Of a stretch of DNA of 64,000 bases, positions 1 through 9,874 are shown in pieces. Position 1 is the stretch's first letter, and every line of letters begins with the position of its first letter. Made by a program: the position numbers and the translations under genes. This DNA comes from Podocnemis expansa (taxonomy: Eukaryota; Chordata; Testudines; Podocnemididae): the NCBI GenBank assembly GCA_007922195.1, contig ML681971.1, positions 24,285,078-24,349,077 of the forward strand, given 5' to 3'. The notes beneath the pieces were generated by a model. That model did not search any database. It was not told the origin of the DNA and saw only the letters and a program-made list of their open reading frames with translations.

Positions 1-262
1 AGAGGATGTGGAAAGTAAAGGCCAAAGTGGTCCCAGTGGTGGTAGGAGCACTCGGGGCTGTGACTCCTAAGCTAGGAGAGTGGCTCCAACAGATCCCAGG
101 AACAACATCAGAGCTCTCTGTCCAGAAGAGTGCAGTGCTCGGAACGGCTAAGATACTGCGCAGAACCCTCAAACTCCCAGGCCTCTGGTAGAGGACCCGA
201 GGTTGAGGATGACACATACCACCCACAGGGGTGAGAGGGGAATTTTTATATATATATTTAAA
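1..262 (+). mobile_element. R4/Dong-like LINE, 3' end (copy A)
   Basis: The last 60 or so codons of a LINE polyprotein (open to the TAG at 189-191) are followed by a short 3' UTR ending in a TA-rich tract at about 247-262. The same coding end and 3' UTR recur at 23929-24180 with few differences. I recognise the C-terminal segment after a restriction-like endonuclease in R4/Dong/Rex6-type LINEs; this is family knowledge, not a search result. Only the 3' end is present because the window begins here, on the same base where copy B resumes after its N gap. Confidence 0.72.
6..191 (+). pseudogene. LINE polyprotein C-terminus, partial
   Basis: About 61 residues, basic and hydrophobic, ending in KLPGLW before the stop. 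In the family this tail follows the endonuclease that nicks target DNA to prime reverse transcription. Upstream domains are outside the window, so nothing can be said about activity of this copy. The frame is intact over the visible part. The reading start is the window edge, not a real start codon. Confidence 0.7.
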
Positions 263-329
263 AAACCCAGTACAATCAAGCAAGAATTCTGCCTGCACTC
301 TATGCACTACATGCACACACAGCTCCTCT

Positions 330-505
330 AATGGCTACATAGAAAGGTGGTAGAATTGCCATCTTTGGAAACAGTTAAGGCCTGGTTTAATTTAATTTAA
401 TTAAGTTAAGGCCTGGCTGGGATGATTTAGTGGGAGTGGTCCTGCTTTTAGGAGGGGGGTTGGACTAGATGACCTCATGAGGTCCCTTCCAACCCTATGA
501 TTCTA
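330..505 (+). mobile_element. CR1 LINE 3' end
   Basis: The segment ends in the CR1 signature GGTTGGACTAGATGACCT, then GGTCCCTTCCAACCCTATGA and a single ATTCTA-type terminal repeat near 500-505. This is the 3' UTR and end of a CR1 retrotransposon, the main LINE of sauropsids. It is a typical 5'-truncated copy without coding sequence. Divergence from the usual CR1 tail suggests an old insertion. Confidence 0.85.
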
Positions 506-1500
506 ATGCAACAGCTCATGTTAGCATTGTTCTGTTCCCAGGAATTTGGCACCATAGCTGCAGGTGCTTAGGTCAGTTTAACACTGCATAGTGCCATTAT
601 TTTGTGTTCAACCCCTTTAAATGCAATATGTAGCAATAATCCATGTCAGGCAGATATGACCATTAGATTGATATTTTGTGCCTTAATATACTGATACAAT
701 ACTTATGCTGAGGCAATTCTCAATGGAAAAAAGTCTATTATAGCTAAAGAACTGTAGTGGATTTTTATCAAAATCAGAGGATAACTGATTACTATTTAAT
801 ATTCTTAAATGGGTATTCTAAAACCACCAATACAACTATTTTCAGTTTTTATTGCTAGACTATTAATTTTACCTTATGTTCTTCATATTTAAGTACCTCA
901 CCAGTACAAATGATACAAAACAAAATGTAATGATGTCATCCATTAGGCATTATATACATTATACAGAGAGACAAGAATTAAAATCTATACAATACAGAAC
1001 TTGAGCCTTAAAATTGCATCTCTCTTGCCACAACAGGCAGAGTCTAACATGAAGTGTGACTATAATGTGGCCAGAGATTTTTTTTTTATTCCAAACTGCC
1101 AAAAAATGCTATATAGCATGATGGGAAGAAACTAGCAGAAAAAACTCAAATAGAGTTTAAATTCTTGAAAAATAGCAGTGAAGCTATTAATCAGCTACAG
1201 AATGCTAACAGTATTAAAACACCTTTTGTTATGTAAATAAAGTAATTAGTGACAAGGCATAAATATGAGGTATCTGATGTGAAAAATACAGTAAATGATG
1301 GCTAATCAATAAAGTATTTTCCTCGTCACCCACTCCAGTGACACCCCACCTAAGTTCCTTCCATAAGCCCGAACATTCCATCTCACTCAAAACCCCACAA
1401 GGGCACCCCACATAGCTAGAATGCTGTTCCTCACTGTCCCCCTCCCTCTACTGTTGCCCTACAGTCTTTTACATAGGCCTGATTCATTGTTTTTCTGCAT
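506..1500. other. AT-rich intergenic DNA
   Basis: I see no gene, repeat family or RNA here. The short open stretches on either strand have no recognisable domain. Confidence 0.6.
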
Positions 1501-1545
1501 TCCCTCAATAACAGATATTTTTTAGAAACCACTCTTGATATAGTG

Positions 1546-1965
1546 TATAAATAGCCCACAGCTGGCAGGCAGAATCAGTACAGACTGGGAGAAAGAGACA
1601 GAGTGTGCTGGCATGAGCTGCTGCTGGAAGAAGGTGATCAGATGGAGAAAGGAAGAAGAAAGAAGCAAGAAGGCAAAGAATGGAACAAGCAGCCTGAAGA
1701 TAGGCTAACGGTAACTTGGTTCTGGACAACCCAGATAACGTGTCTCTATGTCTGCACCTGGCTTCAGACAAACCAGCGAACTGAGTCCTGGCTCTATGTC
1801 TAAGCCAAAGGTAACCTTAACGCTGACTAAAGGGGCGCCAAGGCTTTAGATAACCCAGCTAACTGAGTCTGACTCTGTGTCTAAACTGAAGGCAATCCTT
1901 GTGTCAGTACTGACAGAGCAGAAGGACCATTACAGACGAACAGAGGGATAACAGGAAAGGTAAGT
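1546..1965 (+). promoter_or_regulatory. TATA-like box and putative first exon with splice donor
   Basis: A TATAAATA at 1546-1553 is followed by about 400 bases ending in a consensus splice donor, AAAG/GTAAGT, at 1956-1965. Inside (about 1725-1890) are three imperfect copies of a 45-60 base motif containing ACCCAG(A/C)TAAC and (C/G)TCTATGTCT. The arrangement looks like the 5' exon of a spliced transcript or part of an LTR-type promoter. No clear protein is encoded, and no acceptor or downstream exon could be assigned. Confidence 0.3.
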
Positions 1966-2449
1966 TCTCACCGTATGTGTGAGAACATACAGTCCTCCTT
2001 TTGACTACCCATTCAGTAATTGTGAAAATTATAGCCTGTTAAGTAGTTCTAGTTTGTTAAGGATAATGAGCTGTTAAATATTTTTATTGTATTACTGTTT
2101 CAACACAACCAAGAGGAGTACCAGCAGGTAAGAAAGGCAAGTTAAAGTAATTGTTGTATGGATATTGCCATTCTAGTTAGGCACTTGAGGAAAGTATAGC
2201 TGAACTTTAGAGCTACAACAGACCAAGTGAAAAATTGTTCATTAGAGCGAGCAGGAATTGAAGTTGATTGAAAATCTGGCATAAATATGTGTACAGTGCT
2301 GAGTGCAGTCCTACATTAGCTGTGCAGTGCTTTAATGCTAGAAAATGATTGATAGGATTTATCTCTTCATGATTACCCCTTCTGTTCATTGCCTTTGAAG
2401 TACATAGCGCTATAGCAGGCACTTGAAGATTGCCTTTGAAGCACCGAGC

Positions 2450-3220
2450 ATTGGCCACTGTTGGAACAGAGGTGTAGCAGTGCAGTTGCTCTGCTATGGC
2501 GCACCCAGAGTTAAAAGGGGCGTGTGTGCATGTGGCAGCCAATCAGAGGAAGGGCTGCCGATATAAAAGGAGTGCAGCCAAGTTAGCTTCTGAGTGTGCT
2601 GGGGGAGCTGCAGGGAGAAAGTCCTCTCCTTAGCAGTCTGGCTGTGGGAGGCAGCACCTTGGAGAGCTCCAAGTGGGAGACTACACCAGGAGCTGACCAG
2701 AAGCTGGGGATCCTGAAGAGCAGACTACAGCAGTGACTGGAGCAGTGGTCCAGGGGCAAGGAGCAGATGGTGGCTGGACTCCAGCAGGGAGATTGTATGA
2801 GGCTGGGGCAGTGGGCAAGTGGCCCACGCAGTCAATGTAGACTGGTGAGGAGTGACTGGAGGGAGGCAGAAGGCCTCACTGGAGGCACTTATGGTTCCTG
2901 GGCTGGGACCTGAAGAAGAGGGTGGGCCCAGGCCTCTCGAAACTCCCCACAGTGTGCCAGGAGTGGCATGGGTGTCAGGTGTGGCACAGCGCTGCTGGTC
3001 ATAGCCAGGACCAAGGCAAGTGGGACTATAGTCCAGAAGGGGTGGACTAATGGGCTTGGCTGGAGGGCTGAGACCCAAGAAGGGGACTCAAGGAGCAGAG
3101 TCTGGTATGGTAAGAGACAGAGCAAGACCCTCTGGAGGGGGACCACTTGAGTAATTCCCCACAACACAAAAAGGAGGCACTTTTCAGGTGGGTAGCATGC
3201 TGCAAATGCCCACAAAAGGG
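2450..3220 (+). repeat. LTR-like repeat with CCAAT and TATA boxes
   Basis: An inverted-core CCAAT (2539-2543, AGCCAATCAG) and TATAAAAGG (2562-2570) are in promoter-like spacing, followed by GC-rich, purine-rich sequence to about 3220. The layout resembles the U3-R part of a retroviral or gypsy LTR. Terminal TG/CA and a target duplication were not found, so LTR status is inferred from promoter structure. Short open frames on both strands here look like composition artefacts. Confidence 0.4.
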
Positions 3221-3507
3221 TAATGGCTTAGATGCACTATGGTCTGACCCAGTCTACCACTGCAAAGGATGTACATTTCTTTAATGGAAAGTAATAAAAT
3301 TGGGCATTTGATAGGATGCTCCTCTTCCTGTGAATATACCCTACTCCCTACATAATTCAACTGAAGATGATCAGATTCTCAGATCATGTCACGTGCCATA
3401 GCTCTACTGACATAAATAGAGCTATGATAATTTGCCCCTGCTGAAAATGTGGCCTGTTGTCAATTTCTGCAAACTGAGATTTCTGTATGTGTTGCTTTCT
3501 GATCACC

Positions 3508-3577
3508 ATGGTCAAGCGATGTCTCAGGCTGATGGATCACACAGTGGCCTGCACTTATGTAGTGTGCTTAGCCTGCT
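3508..3577 (+). mobile_element. DIRS1, left fragment (split RNase H region)
   Basis: Reading the + strand across 3508-3577 and resuming at 9980 gives one uninterrupted DIRS-type stretch: an ACTYVV motif before the gypsy insertion and LRPFQLWL after it. The fragment stops at the gypsy LTR. Its left boundary is uncertain because homology fades into unrecognised DNA around 3500. Confidence 0.75.
3573..3577 (+). repeat. Gypsy target-site duplication, left copy
   Basis: CTGCT precedes the LTR; CTGCC follows the other LTR at 9980-9984. Four of five bases match. The coding frame of the interrupted DIRS supports CTGCC as the original, so the left copy has one substitution. Confidence 0.75.
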
Positions 3578-3702
3578 TGTCACGGAGTGTCCTAGCTCCG
3601 CGTGCTCCTGAGCAGGGAAGCTCTCGGTCTAAGGCCAGATGGCCTTATGATTATTGACCCTGTCCACGGGGTACTTTGTGGGCAGGGCGGTATGGCCTAC
3701 TG

Positions 3703-3915
3703 GCCGGAGTCAATAAGTCCCAGCCCTTCACGTCAGGGCAGTGCGGCCTAACGGCCAAACTCAATGAGTCCCAGCCCCTCACGTCAGGGCAGTGTGGCCC
3801 ACTGGCCGGAGTCAGTAAGTCCCAGCCCTTCACGCCAGGGCAGTGCAGCCCACTGGCCGGAGTCAATGAGTCCCAGCCCTTCACGTCAGGGCAGTGCAGC
3901 CCACTGGCCGGAGCC
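3703..3915 (+). repeat. 51-bp tandem repeat in 3' LTR
   Basis: About four copies of a 51-bp unit, each with a GTCA(A/G)TGAGTCCCAGCC core and CAGGGCAGTG. As 51 is a multiple of three, several frames stay open on both strands and give spurious repetitive peptides. Confidence 0.9.
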
Positions 3916-4374
3916 AATGAGTCCAAGCCCCGGCTGGGCGCCCTGAGGGACGTAGGCCCACGTAGGGGGGTTCAGGCCCTCCCACTCCTCTGAACCCCAG
4001 CCCAGGGCCCTGGGGTGTACGGGAATCCTGGCCCAGTCGGCGGGGATCCAAGCCGCAACGTACCGACTGAGGCCCGGACTTGGCCAATGCTCACCCCACT
4101 TTACCCCGCCCTGGGCTACTTCCTACCTGGGGCGCTATGAAGTGTCCCACCTGGACTCCTGATGTCCACCTGGTCAGGTGCCTTGTTCAGTCTGGGTCCT
4201 AGGATCCTCACGGCTGAGGACGCCTCGGTCAGCCGTGCCTTCTGCGTTCCCCATCTCTAGCGTCCCCGGCGTCTGCCCCGTTGAGATAGGAGCCCGACCA
4301 GAGTCTGGGCAAGAGCCTCTAGCCTGCGTCTGCTCCCTCCGCTGGCCAGCCTCCAACTGAGGGGAATCGCTGCC

Positions 4375-4383
4375 CTTTATACC
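4375..4383 (-). promoter_or_regulatory. TATA-like box in 3' LTR
   Basis: The minus strand reads GGTATAAAG. The same motif is in the 5' LTR at 9866-9874, where it would drive the element. Confidence 0.5.
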
Positions 4384-4483
4384 TGGGCAGCTGTTTGAGC
4401 ATGCCCAGCAGGGCCTGAGGGGCGGGGCTTCCCTTCTCTTCCAGGCATATAGGCCCTCTTGAGTGCGGGGCGGGCCTGCCCCG

Positions 4484-6484
4484 TCACACCCCCCCCCCCT
4501 TTATGACGGATTTTACAGGGGCAGTTTCTGTACCCTCCTCTTCTCCTGTCCTAGAGAAGAAGTCTGCATTTTTATGTTTTGTACCTGGCCGATGTGCCAC
4601 CGTGAAGTTATAGGGTTGGAGGGCCAGGTACCACCTCATTAGTCGAGGGTTTGTGTCTTTCATGGACTGCAGCCACCTTAGGGGTGCGTGGTCGGTCACT
4701 AAGGTAAACGTAGATCCTAAAAGATAGTAACGGAGCGTATCTATGGCCCATCGCGCAGCCAAGGCCTCCTTTTCAATAGTTGAGTAGCACGTCTCTCTGG
4801 GAAATAACTTCCTACTTATATACAGCACGGGGTGCTCCTCCCCCTCAATTTCTTGAGACAATACTGCCCCCAGGCCTACTTCTGAGGCGTCTGTCTGCAA
4901 TCTGAAGTCCTTACTAAAGTCAGGATGCGTGAGCACTGGCTCTCGCATCAGGCTGTGTTTCAATGCCTGGAACGCTTTTTCTGTTTGGTCTGTCCACTGA
5001 ACTTTCTTGGGGGCCGCGTTCTTGGTAAGGTCCGACAGCGGGGCTGTGAGAGTTGCGAATTCGGGTACAAAGCGGCGATAGTAACTCGCCAGCCCCAAAA
5101 ACTGGCGTACCTGTCTTTTAGTCCTTGGCCGTGGCGTCTGTGCCAGGGCTTGAACCTTCTCAATTAATGGCCGCAGCGTCCCCCCTCCGACAATGTACCC
5201 AAGGTAGATTACCTCCCTTTGCCCCAGGTGGCACTTAGCGGGGTTTACCGTGAGGTGGGCTTCTCGGAGGGCCGTCAGGACGCGGTTAAGATGTTGTAGG
5301 TGGTCGTTCCAGTTGTTACTGTATATCACAATGTCATCGATATAGGCAGCGGCATAGGTCTCATGGGGTTTCAACATCTTATTCATCAACCTTTGGAAGG
5401 TGGCGGCCGCTCCGTGCAGCCCGAAGGGCATCGTGATGAACTGATAGAGGCCAAAAGGGGTAGTGAAGGCCGTTTTCGGACGCGATGCTGGTGTGAGAGG
5501 GATCTGCCAATACCCCTTGGTCAGATCCAATGTGGATAGGTACCGCGCCGCGCCCAGTCGTTCCAGCAATTCAGCTACCCGAGGCATTGGGTAAGCGTCG
5601 AATTTGGAAATTGCATTAACTTTTCTGAAATCTATGCAGAAGCGCGTACTGCCATCCGGTTTGGGGACCAGGACAATGGGGCTCCGCCACTCGCTCTTGG
5701 ATTCCTCTACGACTCCTACCTCCAACATTTTATCCAACTCCTGTCTCACCGTTGCCCACATCTTCCGCGGCAATGATCGGGGGTTGTCCCTCACCTTCTG
5801 TCCTGGCAGGGTAGCGATGTGATGACTAGTCAGCGGGGTCCTCCCTGGGCAGGTAGACAAGATGTGGGGGAACTGATCCAGAAGTTCCCGTAGTCGACCC
5901 TTCTGTTCAGGGGTCAGCTCATCCCCTACCGTTGGGGACACGACGTCCCGGGTCTCGTCGGTTGAGGGCCCGAAGTCTGGCTCCGGTGTAGGCGGGGCTA
6001 CCCACATGGCCTCTCTATCCCGCCATTTCTTTAATAAGTTTACATGGTATACCCAGGCTTCTTTCCGACGTCCTGGCATTCGGACCTCGTAGTCCACCGG
6101 GCCAACCCGCCGGGTCACTTCAAATGGGCCCTGCCACTTGGCCAGTAGCTTAGATTCGCTTGAGGGGAGGAGTAGTAATACCCTGTCCCCAGGTTGGAAC
6201 ACCCGGGTCTTCGTTCCCCAATCGTATTTGCGCGTCTGTACATCTTGGGCCCTTTTTAAGTTTTCCTGGGCGAAGGCTCCCAGGCTACGCAGCTGCTCTC
6301 GCAGCTTGATTATGTATTGTACTGTGCCCTGGACCCGAGTCTCCTGGGTCTCCCAGTCTTCCCTTAGGAGGTCCAATATCCCTCTAGGCTTCCGCCCGTA
6401 TAACAATTCGAAAGGGGAGAACCCTTGGAGGCCTGTGGGACTTCTCTTATAGCAAAGAGGAGGGCCGGTAGTATCGCATCCCAA
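4484..6484 (-). CDS. Gypsy pol: integrase C-end, RT and RNase H
   Basis: An open frame of 666 codons. The first 45 or so residues finish the integrase catalytic domain (FSPFELLYGR). A GPF...W-Y/H-V-N-L segment at about 118-160 is the GPY/F-type integrase tail. RT follows at about 220-430, with an intact catalytic AYIDDIVIYS near 378-387, then RNase H with DASEVGLG near 531 and DHAPLRW near 598. RT copies the element RNA and RNase H removes the template. The displayed start is not a real start: a frameshift near 6428-6434 separates this frame from the integrase core upstream. The stop lies inside the 3' LTR. Catalytic motifs look sound. Confidence 0.92.
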   Translation of the reverse strand: MGCDTTGPPLCYKRSPTGLQGFSPFELLYGRKPRGILDLLREDWETQETRVQGTVQYIIKLREQLRSLGAFAQENLKRAQDVQTRKYDWGTKTRVFQPGDRVLLLLPSSESKLLAKWQGPFEVTRRVGPVDYEVRMPGRRKEAWVYHVNLLKKWRDREAMWVAPPTPEPDFGPSTDETRDVVSPTVGDELTPEQKGRLRELLDQFPHILSTCPGRTPLTSHHIATLPGQKVRDNPRSLPRKMWATVRQELDKMLEVGVVEESKSEWRSPIVLVPKPDGSTRFCIDFRKVNAISKFDAYPMPRVAELLERLGAARYLSTLDLTKGYWQIPLTPASRPKTAFTTPFGLYQFITMPFGLHGAAATFQRLMNKMLKPHETYAAAYIDDIVIYSNNWNDHLQHLNRVLTALREAHLTVNPAKCHLGQREVIYLGYIVGGGTLRPLIEKVQALAQTPRPRTKRQVRQFLGLASYYRRFVPEFATLTAPLSDLTKNAAPKKVQWTDQTEKAFQALKHSLMREPVLTHPDFSKDFRLQTDASEVGLGAVLSQEIEGEEHPVLYISRKLFPRETCYSTIEKEALAARWAIDTLRYYLLGSTFTLVTDHAPLRWLQSMKDTNPRLMRWYLALQPYNFTVAHRPGTKHKNADFFSRTGEEEGTETAPVKSVIKGGGV
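4489..4502 (-). promoter_or_regulatory. Polypurine tract
   Basis: Minus strand AAAGGGGGGGGGGG directly abuts the 3' LTR, the expected place for plus-strand DNA priming. Confidence 0.85.
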
Positions 6485-7180
6485 TGCCGGGGGTCTTCTT
6501 GTACAAACTTACGTAACATGGCCTTTAAGGTGCCATTAAACCTTTCTACCAGGCCGTCTGTTTGGGGATGGTATACGGCAGTCCTAAGAGACCTTATCCC
6601 CATCAGGCGACACAACTCTCCGATTAGCCTTGAGGAGACGTTTGTGCCTTGATCAGTTAGAATTTCTTTCGGGATCCCTACCCTGGAGAAGACTTTCAAC
6701 AATTCACCGGCGATGTTCGCTGCCGTTGCTGTTCGGAGGGGCACGGCCTCCGGGTACCTAGTTGCATAATCTACCATCACTAGGATGTAACGTTTTTTCG
6801 TCTTGCTCTGTTCCAGCGGACCCACCAGGTCCATGCCCATACATTCAAAGGGTACCCCCACGACCGGCATCGGGACGAGGGGGGGCCCGTGGTACCCCCG
6901 CTGGTCCAGTCCTTTGACATTCTGGGCAGGATGCGCAGAAATCCCGTACTTCTCTATGAAGTCCCGGCCAGTAAAACCGCTGCCCCACCCTCTGGAGGGT
7001 CTTTTCTCGCCCCAGGTGCCCCGCCCAGGGGATATCGTGGGCCAAGTGCAGGATGTCTCACCGCAGACACCGGGGTACCAATAGTTGGTAGACGACTTCC
7101 TGAGTTTGAGGTTCCTGCATCACCCGGTATAACCGATTCCCCCCTGATCTCAAAGTGGGGCCCCAGCAATCAGCCCCGGC
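6364..7180 (-). pseudogene. Gypsy integrase, frameshifted
   Basis: In element order: a leader (about 7180-7050), an HHCC zinc domain (6845-7045; H-x-GHLG then CASCPEC), and the DDE core (6364-6870) with Asp in GMDLVG, Asp in LTDQGTN and Glu in LVERFN. This enzyme inserts the cDNA into host DNA. The region is read in three frames: breaks are seen near 7140-7150, in a G-run near 6876-6895 and near 6428-6434, and there is an in-frame TGA near 7055-7060. All catalytic residues are still visible. Its position upstream of RT is the diagnostic oddity of the element. Confidence 0.9.
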
Positions 7181-7181
7181 C

Positions 7182-8843
7182 TCAGGAGGGCTCCAAGTCG
7201 GGATTGGCGGCCTGCTCCCAGGCGTGTTTTAACATCTGGTCTTCTTGCTGATCTCGGAGGAAGTCCCCATCTTTTTCCAACTCGCCCTGTGTTTGCCTCA
7301 GGGTCACCTCGGGGGGTTTGTCAGGGCTCTGGGGCTCATCTGCGGGCCTCGGCGCCTCTGCCTCCGGCTCTGTGGACCCCTGGCGTCCTAACATACCTAC
7401 ATCGCGGCAGCTCGTTGGGGGCACGCCCGAGGGGCTTGGGCCCTCTCTCCTCAGGACTTCGTCGAACCCGGGCCAGTCCCGGCCCAGCACCACCGGGTAC
7501 GCCAACCTCGGGACAACGCCTACCTGGAGTCGTGCCGTCTGCTGTCCGACCCTCAGCCGGACTCGGGCGGTTGGATAGGGGCGGGTATCCCCATGGATGC
7601 ACTGGAGCTGGATGGTTGGCCGCGACACATCTAGGTCCAGTATCATACCCTCCCTAATGAGCATCTGACTGCATCCCGAGTCTATCAGGGCCAGGCCTTG
7701 CGTATCCTCCACGCTCACGGGTATTACCATTTTCGGGGCAGTTCGTTTTCGGGCCTGGTGTCCTACCACGCCCACCTGTGCATACTCACACTCCATATAG
7801 GGGCATTCTCGTCGGTAGTGGCCTTCTTCTCCGCACTCCCAACAGTGGTTCCGGTCAGCGCTACGCTGGTCCCCTCCGGAAGGGGGGACCACCTCCGCCC
7901 GGCGGCTTCCTGACCCTTCCCCTTGCTGCCTCTGAGCTCCACTTCTGGGTTTTGGGGGACCCAGGCCGAGGGGTCTGGATGTTTCCCCTATTTTGGTTCG
8001 GGACGAGTCCAACCCTCTTTTACGTTCCCCTTTTTGTGTATCGGGTTGTTTCCGTGGGCGGGGCCCCGGTGCCTCGGCAGCCATATAGTCTTCTGCCAGT
8101 GAAACCGCCTCCGCTAGGGTCTTCGGGCAGTGCCGCTGGACCCACTCCTTTGACCCGCAGGGCAGCTCCCGTATAAATTGTTCGAGGGCCACCAGTTCCG
8201 CCACCTCCGGTCCCGACCATCTCTCCGGCTCCAACCACCGCCAGCAATCGTCTTTAATCTTCTGCGCCATGGCCCGGGGGCGGGTGTCGGCCGGGTACCT
8301 GGTGCCCCACAAACGCCGGCAGTAGGCCTCGGTATCCACCCCCATCTGGTCCATGATTGCCTCCTTGACTTTCTGGTACACCAAGGCGTCCCGGGGATCT
8401 AGGTTTCGATATGCCAACTGCGCCGGTCCCGTCAGGTACGGCGCTAACAAGGTAGCCCAGTGTTCGGGGCCCCACTGTGCCGCCGTGGCCACCCGCTTGA
8501 ACGTTACCAAGAAGGCCTCTGGATCATCCCCCAGGCCCATCTTGGTTAGTTGCAAGGGCAGGTTGGTCCTGCCTACCCCTGCCACCGAGGCCCCACTCCC
8601 TGGGCTTACAGGGGCGGGTGTTTTCAACGTCGCTCCCATTTGCTGGACCATCCGCTCCTGATGGGCCTGTTGTTGGGCAGCTAACTCCCTCATGAATTGT
8701 TGCAACTGCTCTTGTTGCCGGGAGGCTTGCGTTTGTTGTTGGGAGGTCACCTGCTGAAGCAGCTGTGCATATTGTTGCTGTTGCTGCTGCTGTTGTTGTT
8801 GTTGGCTCTCCAACAGCCATTTCAGGAGCGTCTCGGTGTCCAT
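7182..8843 (-). CDS. Gypsy gag with aspartic protease
   Basis: 553 codons from the ATG at 8841-8843, chosen because it follows the leader and starts the glutamine-rich gag (MDTETLLKWLL). An earlier in-frame ATG at 8945 lies in the primer-site region and is less likely. A run of ten or so glutamines is at about 14-23. A capsid-like helical region follows, then a CCHC zinc knuckle (CWECGEEGHYRREC, about 335-348) for RNA binding, then a retroviral-type aspartic protease with LIDSGCSQ (about 384-391) and VVLGRDWPGF (about 450). The frame ends in TGA before the integrase leader, so pol would need readthrough or a frameshift, or this stop is a mutation. Confidence 0.9.
   Translation of the reverse strand: MDTETLLKWLLESQQQQQQQQQQQYAQLLQQVTSQQQTQASRQQEQLQQFMRELAAQQQAHQERMVQQMGATLKTPAPVSPGSGASVAGVGRTNLPLQLTKMGLGDDPEAFLVTFKRVATAAQWGPEHWATLLAPYLTGPAQLAYRNLDPRDALVYQKVKEAIMDQMGVDTEAYCRRLWGTRYPADTRPRAMAQKIKDDCWRWLEPERWSGPEVAELVALEQFIRELPCGSKEWVQRHCPKTLAEAVSLAEDYMAAEAPGPRPRKQPDTQKGERKRGLDSSRTKIGETSRPLGLGPPKPRSGAQRQQGEGSGSRRAEVVPPSGGDQRSADRNHCWECGEEGHYRRECPYMECEYAQVGVVGHQARKRTAPKMVIPVSVEDTQGLALIDSGCSQMLIREGMILDLDVSRPTIQLQCIHGDTRPYPTARVRLRVGQQTARLQVGVVPRLAYPVVLGRDWPGFDEVLRREGPSPSGVPPTSCRDVGMLGRQGSTEPEAEAPRPADEPQSPDKPPEVTLRQTQGELEKDGDFLRDQQEDQMLKHAWEQAANPDLEPS
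8770..8808 (-). repeat. CAA/CAG codon run (polyglutamine)
   Basis: Trinucleotide repeat coding for glutamines in gag. On the opposite strand it produces an artefactual polyleucine frame. Confidence 0.85.
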
Positions 8844-8943
8844 TGTCCCTTGCGAGAAAAGCAAAAAAAACGACCCCCAAACACAACAACGTCCTGGATG
8901 GGGTATAACCCCTTTTCTATGACCCCTGCTCCAGGGTCCGATC

Positions 8944-8964
8944 AAATGCCCGCACTCTCCACCA
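8944..8964 (-). promoter_or_regulatory. Primer-binding site, tRNA-Ala-like
   Basis: Two bases inside the 5' LTR the minus strand reads TGGTGGAGAGTGCGGGCAT. The first eight bases match the complement of a vertebrate tRNA-Ala 3' end plus CCA; the rest matches only with gaps. The tRNA identity is inferred from memory and is tentative. Confidence 0.5.
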
Positions 8965-9091
8965 CGTGTCGCGGAGTGTCCTAGCTCCGCGTGCTCCTGA
9001 GCAGGGAAGCTCTCGGTCTAAGGCCAGATGGCCTTATGATTATTGACCCTGTCCACGGGGTACTTTGTGGGCAGCGCGGTATGGCCCACTG

Positions 9092-9406
9092 GCCGGAGTC
9101 AATGAGTACCAGCCCTTCACGTCAGGGCAGTGCGGCCCACTGGCCAGAGTCACTGAGTCCCAGCCCTTAACGTCAGGGCAGTGCGGCCCACTGGCCAGAG
9201 TCAATGAGTCTCAGCCCTTAACGTCAGGGCAGTGTGGCCCACTGGCCAGAGTCGACGAGTCCCAGCCCTCCACGTCAGGGCAGTGTGGCCCACTGGCCGG
9301 AGTCAGTAAGTCCCAGCCCTTCACGCCAGGGCAGTGCGGCCCACTGGCCAGAGTCAATGAGTCCCAGCCCTTAACGTCAGGGCAGTGCGGCCCACTGGCC
9401 GGAGCC
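9092..9406 (+). repeat. 51-bp tandem repeat in 5' LTR
   Basis: About six units of the same 51-bp repeat as 3703-3915. Single-base variants (TTAACG for TTCACG, CCAGAG for CCGGAG) are shared by adjacent units, as expected from local slippage or unequal exchange. Confidence 0.9.
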
Positions 9407-9865
9407 AATGAGTCCAAGCCCCGGCTGGGCGCCCTGAGGGACCTAGGCCCACGTGGGGGGGTTCAGGCCCTCCCACTCCTCTGAACCCCAGCCCAGGGCC
9501 CTGGGGTGTACAGGAATCCTGGCCCAGTCGGCGGGGATCCAAGCTGCAACGTGCCGACTGAGGCCCGGACTTGGCCAATGCTCACCCCACTTTACCCCGC
9601 CCTGGGCTACTTCCTACCTGGGGCGCTATGAGGTGTCCCACCTGGACTCCTGATGTCCACCTGGTCAGGTGCCTTGTTCAGTCTGGGTCCTAGGATCCTC
9701 ACGGCTGAGGACGCCTCGGTCAGCCGTGCCTTCTGCGTTCCCCGTCTCTAGCGTCCCCGGCGTCTGCCCCGTTGAGATAGGAGCCTGACCAGAGTCTGGG
9801 CAAGAGCCTCTAGCCTGCGTCTGCTCCCTCCGCTGGCCAGCCTCCAACTGAGGGGAATCGCTGCC

Positions 9866-9874
9866 CTTTATACC
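9866..9874 (-). promoter_or_regulatory. TATA-like box in 5' LTR
   Basis: GGTATAAAG on the minus strand, about 900 bases upstream of the LTR end in element direction is not required; transcription would start some 25-30 bases beyond it. No initiator was verified. Confidence 0.45.

Larger units (their letters stand above)
3578..4488 (-). repeat. Gypsy 3' LTR (911 bp)
   Basis: Starts TGTCACGG and ends CCGTCACA on the + strand. It carries four full 51-bp tandem units (about 3703-3915). It is 102 bp shorter than the other LTR, exactly two units. A TATA-type motif, GGTATAAAG on the minus strand, lies at 4375-4383. The stop codon of the RT-RNase H frame falls in its first bases (4484-4486). Confidence 0.93.

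Noticed and set aside
8697..8984. Plus-strand polyleucine protein
   Set aside because: Antisense of the gag polyglutamine codons.
3676..9484. Repetitive proteins encoded in the 51-bp repeats
   Set aside because: The unit is a multiple of three, so several frames on both strands are open without start context or domain; they lie in LTRs.
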